Of a stretch of DNA of 7,401 bases, positions 1-6,055 are shown in pieces. Origin of the DNA: Sediminibacterium sp. (lineage in GTDB: Bacteria; Bacteroidota; Bacteroidia; Chitinophagales; Chitinophagaceae); NCBI GenBank assembly GCA_030158535.1, contig JAOASV010000225.1, forward strand, positions 1-7,401, read 5' to 3'. The translations under genes and the position numbers were made by a program. Position 1 is the stretch's first letter. The number at the start of each line of letters is the position of its first letter. The notes beneath the pieces are model-generated. The model did no database searches. It was not told the origin of the DNA and was given only the letters and a program-made list of their open reading frames with translations.

Positions 1-339
1 AAATTTTGCCTCGTAAGCATATTTTGTTTTGTTGTACCAGCTATCATTGTAAAAATACAAAGCACCAGGTATTGCTAAAACGCCATAAACGAGTGGAATT
101 TTCCAATATTCTTTGTTGGTGGCTTGCCCCCAGCCTGGAAGGATGGCGGCTCTGCGGGTAGCCACCTGCGGACGGAATTTTAATTTAACAATCGTATCAC
201 TTTTTGCACGGGCACTGTCTTTTTTTTGGGTACTGCTATTTGTTGAAGCGCTCGAATCTTTTTTTTGCGCGCTCAAGTGCGTACTGCAAAAAAGTATGCA
301 GCCAATGAAAAAAAAGATCAACTTTTTTGCACCTATCAT
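1..339 (-). CDS. DUF5683 domain protein, N-terminal 113 residues (cut by the left edge)
   Basis: The reading frame starts at ATG 339-337, one base after the parB stop, and stays open for 113 codons to base 1, so the C-terminus is missing. Residues 1-24 look like an export signal: a Lys pair, a hydrophobic stretch at 7-18, then LSA-Q as a likely signal peptidase I site. A Cys at 14 (FIGC) leaves a lipoprotein reading possible. A Ser/Lys-rich linker at 25-50 contains QKKDS twice. The motif RRAAILPGWGQ (62-72), followed by NKEYWKIPLVYG and a hydrophobic segment (81-97), is the hallmark I recognise as DUF5683, a Bacteroidota membrane family of unknown function. The family is usually found just downstream of parB and before dapB/lepB, neither of which is visible here. 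It is probably co-transcribed and translationally coupled with parB. Family assignment is confident; function is unknown. Confidence 0.85.
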   Translation of the reverse strand, partial: MIGAKKLIFFFIGCILFCSTHLSAQKKDSSASTNSSTQKKDSARAKSDTIVKLKFRPQVATRRAAILPGWGQATNKEYWKIPLVYGVLAIPGALYFYNDSWYNKTKYAYEAKF

Positions 340-340
340 T

Positions 341-1261
341 TTAGTTCACCGTTACGTTCATGGCATCTAGTATTTTGTTTAATTCGTCTAACGAAAAATA
401 CTCGATGGTAATACTGCCAGTTCCTTTTTTGGAATGCGTCATTTTAACTTTTGTAGAAAAATGTGAAGACAAATTATCTTCAATTTTTTTATAGGCCGCC
501 GGAAGGCTAGATTTATTGTCTTTGGCACCTGCAGGTTTTTGTGCGAGGTACATTTTGCGCACTAGCTCTTCAGTTTGTCTAACGCTTAAACTTTTTTGTA
601 TAATTTCTTTGAAAACAAAAAGCTGTCTGTCGATGGTGTCAATATTAACAAGCGCTCTTGCATGACCCATCGAAATTTTACCGCTTCTGATAGCGAGTTG
701 TAAATCCGGTGGTAATTTTAAAAGTCTAATATAATTGGATACGGTGCTTCTTTCTTTGCCCATGCGCTCTGCTACCTGCTCCTGGGTATAAGAAAGCTCA
801 TCCATCATGCGCTTATAGCTGAGGCCAACTTCGATGGCGTTTAAATTTTCTCTTTGTAAATTTTCAAGTAAAGCCCATTCTAATAATTGTTGATCGTTGG
901 CTTGTCTAACATAAACAGGTACTTCTTTAAGGCCTGCCATTTTTGACGCTCTAAACCTACGCTCACCAGCAATCAACTGGTATTTGCCAGATGCTAATTT
1001 AGAAACTGTAAGGGGCTGAATAACGTCATGAATTTTTATAGACTCCGCAAGTTCGTGTAAAGCCTGTTCATCAAAATCGCGGCGTGGTTGCTTTGGATTG
1101 ATTTGAATATCGGCGATTGCAATTTTGCTTGTGGCAACGGCCTGCTCTACAAGGGCGGGTTGCACTTGACCCTTAGGCGTTTTATATTCTGCGTCTATAT
1201 TGGAAAGCAAAGACCTAAGTCCTTTGCCAATCATGTCTTTGTTATTTTTAGGGCTACTCAT
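341..1261 (-). CDS. parB: ParB chromosome-partitioning protein, parS-binding CTPase
   Basis: This is a complete 306-residue protein, a normal length for chromosomal ParB. An N-terminal basic motif (GKGLRSLL, 12-19) matches the short segment with which ParB proteins stimulate the ParA ATPase. The ParB/Srx nucleotide-binding domain spans about 45-140 and carries the arginine patch GERRFRA (99-105) and ENLQREN (133-139), which bind CTP. A helix-turn-helix region (about 159-181, YTQEQVAERMGKERSTVSNY) and the following ISMGHARALV (196-205) form the parS-reading domain. A charged linker leads to a C-terminal dimerisation segment (about 280-302). ParB loads at parS near the replication origin, slides as a CTP clamp, and is moved by ParA. 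ATG 1261-1259 is preceded by the parA stop with one base between, so the two are almost certainly translationally coupled. No residue expected for activity is obviously missing. Confidence 0.97.
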   Translation of the reverse strand: MSSPKNNKDMIGKGLRSLLSNIDAEYKTPKGQVQPALVEQAVATSKIAIADIQINPKQPRRDFDEQALHELAESIKIHDVIQPLTVSKLASGKYQLIAGERRFRASKMAGLKEVPVYVRQANDQQLLEWALLENLQRENLNAIEVGLSYKRMMDELSYTQEQVAERMGKERSTVSNYIRLLKLPPDLQLAIRSGKISMGHARALVNIDTIDRQLFVFKEIIQKSLSVRQTEELVRKMYLAQKPAGAKDNKSSLPAAYKKIEDNLSSHFSTKVKMTHSKKGTGSITIEYFSLDELNKILDAMNVTVN

Positions 1262-1262
1262 G

Positions 1263-2063
1263 TTATTCTATAATTCTTTCTTCGTTAGAAATTTTTGTCA
1301 TGCCGTTATTTTGAAGAATTTCTTTGGCAAGGTTTAAATAATTAATGGTGCCCTTGCTGTCGGCGTCGTATAAAATAACGGGCTTACCTACACTTGGTGA
1401 TTCGCTGAGCCTAGTGTTACGGTGAATGATGGTATCAAAAACCATTTCATCAAAATTTATTCTAACTTCACTTACTACTTGATTACTTAAGCGTAAACGG
1501 CCATCATACATGGTCATTAAAATACCTTCAATTTGAAGTGCTGGATTTAACCTGCTCTGTACAATTTTAATAGTATTGAGTAATTTGCCTAAACCTTCTA
1601 ATGCAAAAAATTCGCATTGTACAGGAACGATCACACTATCAGCAGCAACGAGTGAGTTAACGGTTATTAATCCGAGTGAAGGAGAGCAGTCGATAATAAT
1701 AAAATCATACGTATCTCGAACGGCGTCTAAAATACCTTTCATCACATTTTCTCTGTTCGGATAATTGATCATTTCAATTTCGGCACCTACTAAATCGATA
1801 TGCGAAGGAATTAAATCTAAATTGGGTACTTCCGATTTTAAAATTACGTCGCTCGCAGTTGCATTGTTAACCATGCAGTCGTATAAACTGCTTGTGATAT
1901 TGTGCAAATCAAATCCTACACCCGTGGTGCTATTTGCCTGTGGGTCGGCATCTACAAGTAGGGTTTTAAATTCTAAAACAGCCAAACTTGCCGCTACGTT
2001 GATAGCAGTAGTTGTTTTTCCCACGCCTCCTTTCTGATTGGCTACGCCTATAATTCTCGCCAT
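1263..2063 (-). CDS. parA: ParA/Soj chromosome-partitioning ATPase
   Basis: This complete 266-residue protein starts directly with MARIIGVANQKGGVGKTT. The deviant Walker A motif is at 11-18, with signature Lys11 and catalytic Lys16. The A' segment VDADPQ is at 37-42, with Asp38 and Asp40, and Walker B FIIIDCSPS is at 121-129, with Asp125. The PVQCEFFALEGL segment (147-158) is typical of Soj-type ParA. Basic residues around RLRLSNQ (189-195) correspond to the region that binds non-specific DNA in this family. ATP-dimers coat the nucleoid and ParB bound at parS triggers hydrolysis, which drives origin movement. The absence of an N-terminal helix-turn-helix marks it as the chromosomal type (Soj-like, ParA type Ib) rather than the plasmid P1/F type. 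It is the first gene of the leftward operon, with a TAnnTTTG promoter element about 24 bases ahead of the ATG. No Shine-Dalgarno sequence is evident. Confidence 0.97.
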   Translation of the reverse strand: MARIIGVANQKGGVGKTTTAINVAASLAVLEFKTLLVDADPQANSTTGVGFDLHNITSSLYDCMVNNATASDVILKSEVPNLDLIPSHIDLVGAEIEMINYPNRENVMKGILDAVRDTYDFIIIDCSPSLGLITVNSLVAADSVIVPVQCEFFALEGLGKLLNTIKIVQSRLNPALQIEGILMTMYDGRLRLSNQVVSEVRINFDEMVFDTIIHRNTRLSESPSVGKPVILYDADSKGTINYLNLAKEILQNNGMTKISNEERIIE

Positions 2064-2086
2064 AATATTTATTGCTTGTAAGTTGC

Positions 2087-2118
2087 CAAAAATAAGCTTT
2101 CAGCTACATCTTTTGAAA
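2087..2118 (-). promoter_or_regulatory. Probable Bacteroidota-type promoter for parA-parB-DUF5683
   Basis: Read on the minus strand, bases 2094-2087 are TATTTTTG, an exact match to the Bacteroidota -7 consensus TAnnTTTG. With a 20-base spacer, TTTC at 2118-2115 stands where TTTG is expected at -33, a 3-of-4 match. Transcription would begin around 2080, leaving a short AT-rich leader before the parA start at 2063. The short motif could occur by chance in AT-rich DNA, but its position and orientation fit. Inferred from sequence only. Confidence 0.5.
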
Positions 2119-2148
2119 CAATCTTATCCATACTTTGTTGTAGGAGTA

Positions 2149-2189
2149 ACCCCTTGTCAAATTTCCCTAAAAACGGCTAAAAAAGGGGT
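2149..2189. repeat. Inverted repeat ACCCCTT / AAGGGGT between the divergent promoters
   Basis: ACCCCTT (2149-2155) and its perfect reverse complement AAGGGGT (2183-2189) flank 27 bases. One more outer position is mismatched, and the right arm runs into the TAATTTTG element. These are the most G/C-rich runs in an AT-rich spacer. A regulator site for the rightward promoter is possible. With only 7 bp per arm and a wide gap, chance is also a reasonable explanation. Confidence 0.25.
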
Positions 2190-2196
2190 AATTTTG
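2189..2196 (+). promoter_or_regulatory. Possible -7 element for the metallophosphoesterase gene
   Basis: TAATTTTG matches TAnnTTTG exactly and lies 49 bases before the ATG at 2246. No good TTTG box is seen 19-21 bases upstream; the nearest weak candidate, TTTC at 2162-2165, is 23 bases away. With the opposing element at 2087-2094 it would make a divergent promoter pair in the 182-base parA/phosphoesterase spacer. The rest of that spacer shows no other open frame or RNA gene. Confidence 0.4.
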
Positions 2197-2245
2197 CCTT
2201 TTTCCAATCGATTTTGGCATAAAATCAACCAAATAACCCAAACCT

Positions 2246-3496
2246 ATGCGTAGTGCAACAAGCTGGTGGATCATCGCTCTTGTCATTTTTTTACTGGATT
2301 TATACGTTTTTCAGGCCTTAAAAACTGTTAGCCAGCAGGGGTCTGAAAGGGGGCGTCAGGCTATTTTTATTACCTACTGGGTGGTGTCTTTTGTTACCAT
2401 TACTACCATGCTTTCTTTTCCGTACCTCCAATTTTTGCAGACATCTAAGGTTTTTAGAAACTATGTGTTTGCGATTTTGATCGGACTTTTTTTAGCCAAA
2501 TTAATTGGCTCACTATTTTTTGTTGCCGATGATATTCGAAGAGGCGCTTTGCTACTCATGAATAAAATATTTCCATTAACAGGCGCGCAGTATATGGGTC
2601 CAGAAGGACAGGGTATTCCAAGATCCACTTTTTTAAGTTGGCTTGGCCTTGGTCTTGGAGGTACTTTATTTGGAACGTTGCTATTTGGTTTTGGCAACAA
2701 ATACAATTACCAAATTAAAAAAATAAAACTCTCTTTTAAAAATTTGCCTGAAGCATTTAAAGGCATGCGCATGGTACACATCAGTGATATTCATAGTGGT
2801 AGTTTTCAGGATATTCGTGCCGTTAATAAAGGCATTGATTTAATATTAAAGCAGCAGCCCGACCTTATTGTTTTTACTGGTGATTTAGTAAATGACAGAG
2901 CCGCTGAAATGGAACCGTATCAAAATTCTTTTGGACGTTTAACAGCGCCACTTGGTGTTTTTTCTACACTCGGTAATCACGATTATGGCGACTATGTGCA
3001 GTGGCCTACAGCACAAGCTAAAATAGATAATTTGGAAGCGCTTAAAAAAGTGCATGCCAATATGGGTTGGCGTTTACTGATGAATGAGCATGTGTTACTA
3101 GAAAAGAATGGAGAAAAAATTGCACTACTAGGTATCGAAAATTGGGGTGCTAAAGCCAGGTTTCCGAAATATGGTAAAATGGATTTGGCATATCCAGGCA
3201 CCGAAAATGTTCCGTTTAAAATACTTTTAAGTCATGACCCTAGCCACTGGGATGCACAAATACTAGCAGAATATCCGGGTATTGATCTCATGCTTTCTGG
3301 TCATACACACGGCATGCAATTTGGCCTCGAAAATCCTTATTTTAAATGGAGCCCTGTGCAGTGGATGTACAAGCAGTGGGCGGGTTTATACGAGCAAGGG
3401 GCACAAAAATTATATGTGAACAGAGGGTATGGATTTATTGGTTACCCAGGAAGGGTAGGGATACTTCCAGAGATTACTGTCATAGAATTTGTGTAA
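2246..3496 (+). CDS. Membrane-anchored metallophosphoesterase (calcineurin-like fold)
   Basis: This 416-residue protein has an N-terminal membrane part and a C-terminal hydrolase. Hydrophobic segments at about 7-25, 39-63, 73-93 and 130-150 give roughly four membrane spans. The phosphoesterase motifs follow in canonical order: DIH (Asp181, His183), GDLVND (212-217), GNHD (243-246), SHD (His330) and GHTHGMQ (352-358). Together these supply the ligands of a two-metal centre, so it should be an active phosphohydrolase. The layout resembles the YaeI/YkoQ-like group. Some members of that group act on lipid substrates such as UDP-2,3-diacylglucosamine, but the substrate here cannot be read from sequence. 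The usual GHTHGGQ has Met in place of the second Gly, and the metal-binding histidines are intact. The gene is transcribed divergently from parA. ATG 2246 places the first membrane span right at the N-terminus, which supports this start. Confidence 0.9.
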   Translation: MRSATSWWIIALVIFLLDLYVFQALKTVSQQGSERGRQAIFITYWVVSFVTITTMLSFPYLQFLQTSKVFRNYVFAILIGLFLAKLIGSLFFVADDIRRGALLLMNKIFPLTGAQYMGPEGQGIPRSTFLSWLGLGLGGTLFGTLLFGFGNKYNYQIKKIKLSFKNLPEAFKGMRMVHISDIHSGSFQDIRAVNKGIDLILKQQPDLIVFTGDLVNDRAAEMEPYQNSFGRLTAPLGVFSTLGNHDYGDYVQWPTAQAKIDNLEALKKVHANMGWRLLMNEHVLLEKNGEKIALLGIENWGAKARFPKYGKMDLAYPGTENVPFKILLSHDPSHWDAQILAEYPGIDLMLSGHTHGMQFGLENPYFKWSPVQWMYKQWAGLYEQGAQKLYVNRGYGFIGYPGRVGILPEITVIEFV

Positions 3497-3516
3497 AATG
3501 TTATTGTTGGCTTAAT

Positions 3517-3539
3517 TAACAATTAGTTGTTATTTTTTT
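3517..3539 (+). terminator. Weak hairpin plus T-run after the phosphoesterase gene
   Basis: TAACAA (3517-3522), loop TTAG, and TTGTTA (3527-3532) form a perfect 6-bp stem followed by seven T residues, 20 bases after the stop codon. The shape is that of an intrinsic terminator, but the stem has only one G-C pair and would be unstable. The same bases overlap a near-consensus -7 sequence, TATTTTTT at 3531-3538, with TTG 21 bases upstream. They could therefore instead belong to the promoter of the following barrel gene. Confidence 0.3.
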
Positions 3540-3580
3540 CGTTTTAATTATTAGAACTTACTGTTATTAAACTTTCAATT

Positions 3581-4180
3581 ATGAAAAAGACATTTATTTT
3601 AATTGGTTTTGTTGTTTTCTTTTCAATGCAAGCAGCTGCACAAGGTGGATTTAGAATTGGCGTAAAAGGTGGTCTAAACTTAAATAAGGTAAACGGACAA
3701 TCTTTTAATGATGCTTTTGATATGGGCTATATGGCGGGTGCTTTTGCTGAAATTGATATCAATAAATTTATTGGAATACAGCCAGAGCTATTGTACAGTC
3801 AAACCATGACCAAGCGTTCTAGTTTTTCTACATTATATAATTCAAGATTTAGTCAAGCGTTTTTAATTGACAACGCATATACAAGACTTAATTATTTAAG
3901 TATCCCAGTTTTACTGCGTCTTAATGTAGGTAAGCTTATCACTATTAATGCCGGTCCTCAATACGGCATACTTATTGGTCAGGATAAAAATGTTTTAAAC
4001 AATGCGCAAAATGCATTTAAGTCTGGCGATATATCGGCAGTAGTGGGTGCGCAATTAAATTTGAGTTCCTTCAGAATATATGGAAGATATGTTGCGGGCT
4101 TGCAAAATATTAATGCCATTGATGACATGGAAACTTGGAAAACAGCTTCTTTGCAACTTGGTATTGGACTTAAGTTTTAA
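3581..4180 (+). CDS. PorT-family outer-membrane beta-barrel protein
   Basis: This 199-residue protein begins with a clear signal peptide: MKK, a hydrophobic core at 5-15, and a probable signal peptidase I cut at AAA-Q (20/21). The mature part alternates polar and hydrophobic residues as in amphipathic strands. It carries the pattern I recognise from the Bacteroidota outer-membrane barrel domain (PF13568, 'PorT family'): FRIGVKGGLNL (24-34), IGIQPELLYS (64-73), LNYLSIPVLLRL (103-114) and INAGPQYGILIG (122-133). It ends in LGIGLKF with a terminal Phe, typical for barrel insertion by the BAM machinery. The size suggests an eight-stranded barrel. Pores of this type have no fixed function, and the label does not imply a role in gliding-linked secretion. 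The gene stands alone on its strand, 84 bases after the phosphoesterase gene, and converges with mgtE. Confidence 0.85.
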   Translation: MKKTFILIGFVVFFSMQAAAQGGFRIGVKGGLNLNKVNGQSFNDAFDMGYMAGAFAEIDINKFIGIQPELLYSQTMTKRSSFSTLYNSRFSQAFLIDNAYTRLNYLSIPVLLRLNVGKLITINAGPQYGILIGQDKNVLNNAQNAFKSGDISAVVGAQLNLSSFRIYGRYVAGLQNINAIDDMETWKTASLQLGIGLKF

Positions 4181-4184
4181 GTTG

Positions 4185-5576
4185 TTATAACAGTAGCCCT
4201 TGCAAAAACAAATAGGCAAAGCTAAAATAGATAATCAGCCCAGTTACGTCAACAAGGGTGGCCACAAATGGAGCCGAAGAAACAGCAGGGTCAAATCCTA
4301 AACGCTTTAAAAAGATAGGTAGCATCGAGCCTGATAAGGTTCCCCAAAGCACTACGCCTATTAATGAAAATCCTACCGTAAATCCAATCATCATCCAGTG
4401 TTCTCCATAAATATTGGGGAAGATAGAATGCCAAACGCCAACGCGAATAAATCCAATGATACCAAGCACCGAGCCTAGTAACATACCGCTGGTAATTTCG
4501 CGGCGTAGTACGCGCCACCAGTCTTGAATGGTAATTTCACCAACGGCCATGGCCTGGATAATAAGGGTAGAAGCTTGTGATCCGCTATTGCCACCACTCG
4601 AAATAATTAGTGGCACAAACAAAGCAAGTACAATGGCTTTTGCAATTTCATCTTGGAAATAACCCATGGCAGTTGCCGTAAGCATTTCACCAATAAATAA
4701 TACCACCAACCAGCCTACTCTTTTTTTGAAGAGTTTTAATAATGGGATATCTAAATAAGGTTCGTTTAAGGCTTCGGTACCTCCCATTTTTTGCATGTCT
4801 TCACTGAACTCTTCGTTGGCAACCCAAAGCATATCATCGATGGTAACAATACCTAACAAAATATTATTGTCATCCACTACCGGAAGTGCCACACGGTTGT
4901 TCATTTTAAACACCTGGTTGGCGTGCTCCTGATCGTCATGTACATTTAGTGAAACAACTCTGCCATCAATAATTTCATCCACTCTTTTATTAGGCGCTGC
5001 TAAAATTACGTCTCTGATTCTGATGTCGTCTACCAGTTCACCTTTTTGATCAATGATATAAATAACATCAATGGTTTCTGAATTTTTGCCAAACTTTCGG
5101 ATAGTATCAAAAACTTCAGTTACGGTATTATGCGCGTAAATGTAAACGTAATCGGGGTTCATTAAACGGCCTACACTATCCTCGGGGTAGCCAAGCATGG
5201 CCAGTGTGATTTTTCTTTCTTCGGGGTCGAGTAATTTAATTAAATCACGAATAGCCGCTTTAGGTAGTTCCTCCAAAAAGTCGGTTCTATCATCGGCAGG
5301 AAGTTCATTTAATAACTCGGCGGTTTTTGAAGAAGGCAGTTCTTTGACAATGTCTTTTTGTTGGGCAATATCCAAAATTTTGAAAACGCTAGCCGCTCTG
5401 TGAATGGCCATGTTGGCAATAATTTGGGCCTCATACTCGGGATACTCATTGATAAGCTCCGCCACATCGCTAATATTTTGATCGTCTAGAAACTCTTTGA
5501 TTTCTAGCTTATCTTCTTTAGCGATGAGCTGTTCGAACTGTTCGTTGATATTTAATTGGTCGAGCTCCAAAGACAT
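4185..5576 (-). CDS. mgtE: MgtE-type Mg2+ channel/transporter with CBS gating domain
   Basis: This 463-residue protein has the full MgtE layout. An acidic alpha-solenoid N domain spans about 30-130, with leucine-rich repeats such as LLNELPADDRTDFLEELP. Two CBS domains follow (about 138-195 and 203-258), and a membrane part covers about 285-460 with five hydrophobic segments. The membrane signatures are intact: PLIISSGGNSGSQA (322-335) and DPAVSSAPFVATLVDVTG (429-446). Asp443 is the likely equivalent of the pore aspartate that selects Mg2+ in Thermus thermophilus MgtE. The N and CBS domains sense cytosolic Mg2+ and close the pore when it is plentiful. The ATG at 5576 gives a normal N-terminus. 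The gene is a single unit, divergent from the SET gene and ending four bases from the barrel gene's stop. I saw no M-box-like leader, since the spacer is too short. Confidence 0.95.
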   Translation of the reverse strand: MSLELDQLNINEQFEQLIAKEDKLEIKEFLDDQNISDVAELINEYPEYEAQIIANMAIHRAASVFKILDIAQQKDIVKELPSSKTAELLNELPADDRTDFLEELPKAAIRDLIKLLDPEERKITLAMLGYPEDSVGRLMNPDYVYIYAHNTVTEVFDTIRKFGKNSETIDVIYIIDQKGELVDDIRIRDVILAAPNKRVDEIIDGRVVSLNVHDDQEHANQVFKMNNRVALPVVDDNNILLGIVTIDDMLWVANEEFSEDMQKMGGTEALNEPYLDIPLLKLFKKRVGWLVVLFIGEMLTATAMGYFQDEIAKAIVLALFVPLIISSGGNSGSQASTLIIQAMAVGEITIQDWWRVLRREITSGMLLGSVLGIIGFIRVGVWHSIFPNIYGEHWMMIGFTVGFSLIGVVLWGTLSGSMLPIFLKRLGFDPAVSSAPFVATLVDVTGLIIYFSFAYLFLQGLLL

Positions 5577-5618
5577 GGGCGCAATTTAGTCATCATTTGT
5601 GAATCGTCCATATTAAAT

Positions 5619-5647
5619 GATATGAAAAGAGGCTGTATCTTCATATC
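5619..5647. repeat. Perfect 8-bp inverted repeat in the mgtE/SET divergent spacer
   Basis: GATATGAA (5619-5626) and TTCATATC (5640-5647) are exact reverse complements separated by 13 bases. The half-site centres are 21 bases apart, about two helical turns, as expected for a dimeric DNA-binding protein. The repeat lies between two divergent start codons, so it cannot be a terminator for either gene. It could be an operator for mgtE, for the SET-DUF3472 pair, or for both, or a hairpin in a leader RNA. No TAnnTTTG promoter was found in this spacer in either direction. Confidence 0.5.
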
Positions 5648-5661
5648 TGACATTGATTTAT

Positions 5662-6045
5662 ATGATATTACCCATTTTAACCATTGCCCCATCTAATCAG
5701 CGCGGAAGAGGTGTATTTGCGACCGAAAGTATTGAGGTGGGCACCACCATAGAAATTTCGCCGGTGCTGGTGGTGAATCCTACAGAAAGGGCGGAACTCG
5801 AAAAGACTATTTTATATGATTATATTTTTGAGTGGGGTGACGATTTATTGTCGGCTTGTGTGGCACTTGGTTACCTCTCCATTTACAATCATTCTTATGC
5901 AGCCAACTGTGTGTATGAAATGGATTTTGACAACGCAACTATTTCTATAACCACCGTTAAGCCAGTAGCTGCCGGTGACGAATTATTTATAAATTATAAT
6001 GCAGAGCCAGATAATACAAAATCCATTTGGTTTGAGGCTTCTTAA
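5662..6045 (+). CDS. Stand-alone SET-domain protein, probable protein lysine methyltransferase
   Basis: The protein is 127 residues from ATG 5662 and consists of little more than a minimal SET domain. GRGVFA (15-20) is the AdoMet-binding start motif. LSIYNHSYAANC (72-83) supplies the NHS and downstream Asn of the SET pseudoknot. VKPVAAGDELFINYN (99-113) gives the GDEL segment and the catalytic Tyr112. A trailing WF (123-124) may complete the lysine channel. No zinc-binding post-SET cysteine cluster, ankyrin or other partner domain is present. Members use S-adenosylmethionine to methylate lysines. Bacterial substrates are mostly unknown, and nothing here names one. A TTG at 5653 would add three residues in frame; I prefer the ATG because the SET homology begins right after it. 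There is no signal peptide, so it acts in the cytosol. It is probably co-transcribed with the next gene, 10 bases downstream. Confidence 0.85.
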   Translation: MILPILTIAPSNQRGRGVFATESIEVGTTIEISPVLVVNPTERAELEKTILYDYIFEWGDDLLSACVALGYLSIYNHSYAANCVYEMDFDNATISITTVKPVAAGDELFINYNAEPDNTKSIWFEAS

Positions 6046-6055
6046 AAATACACCT

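Noticed and set aside
113..370. Plus-strand open frame of 85 codons at the left edge
   Set aside because: It is antisense to the DUF5683 frame, which has recognisable motifs and a signal peptide; the plus-strand translation shows no domain.
1576..2037. Plus-strand open frames over parA
   Set aside because: They are shadows of the strongly supported parA coding strand.
2038..2253. 71-codon plus-strand frame spanning the parA start and the divergent spacer
   Set aside because: It overlaps parA antisense, crosses both likely promoters, and has no recognisable domain or upstream signal.
4291..4518. 75-codon minus-strand frame within mgtE
   Set aside because: It is an out-of-frame shadow of the mgtE membrane region.
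4949..4956. GTGAAACA, half of the common parS palindrome TGTTTCACGTGAAACA
   Set aside because: The other half (TACATTTA) does not match, and it lies inside mgtE. No full parS-like site was found anywhere in the window.
5653..5661. TTG 5653 as start of the SET gene
   Set aside because: It adds only three residues before an in-frame ATG at the natural beginning of the SET homology; kept as a less likely alternative.
5577..5661. Mg2+-sensing riboswitch upstream of mgtE
   Set aside because: The spacer is far shorter than an M-box element and shows only one small inverted repeat.
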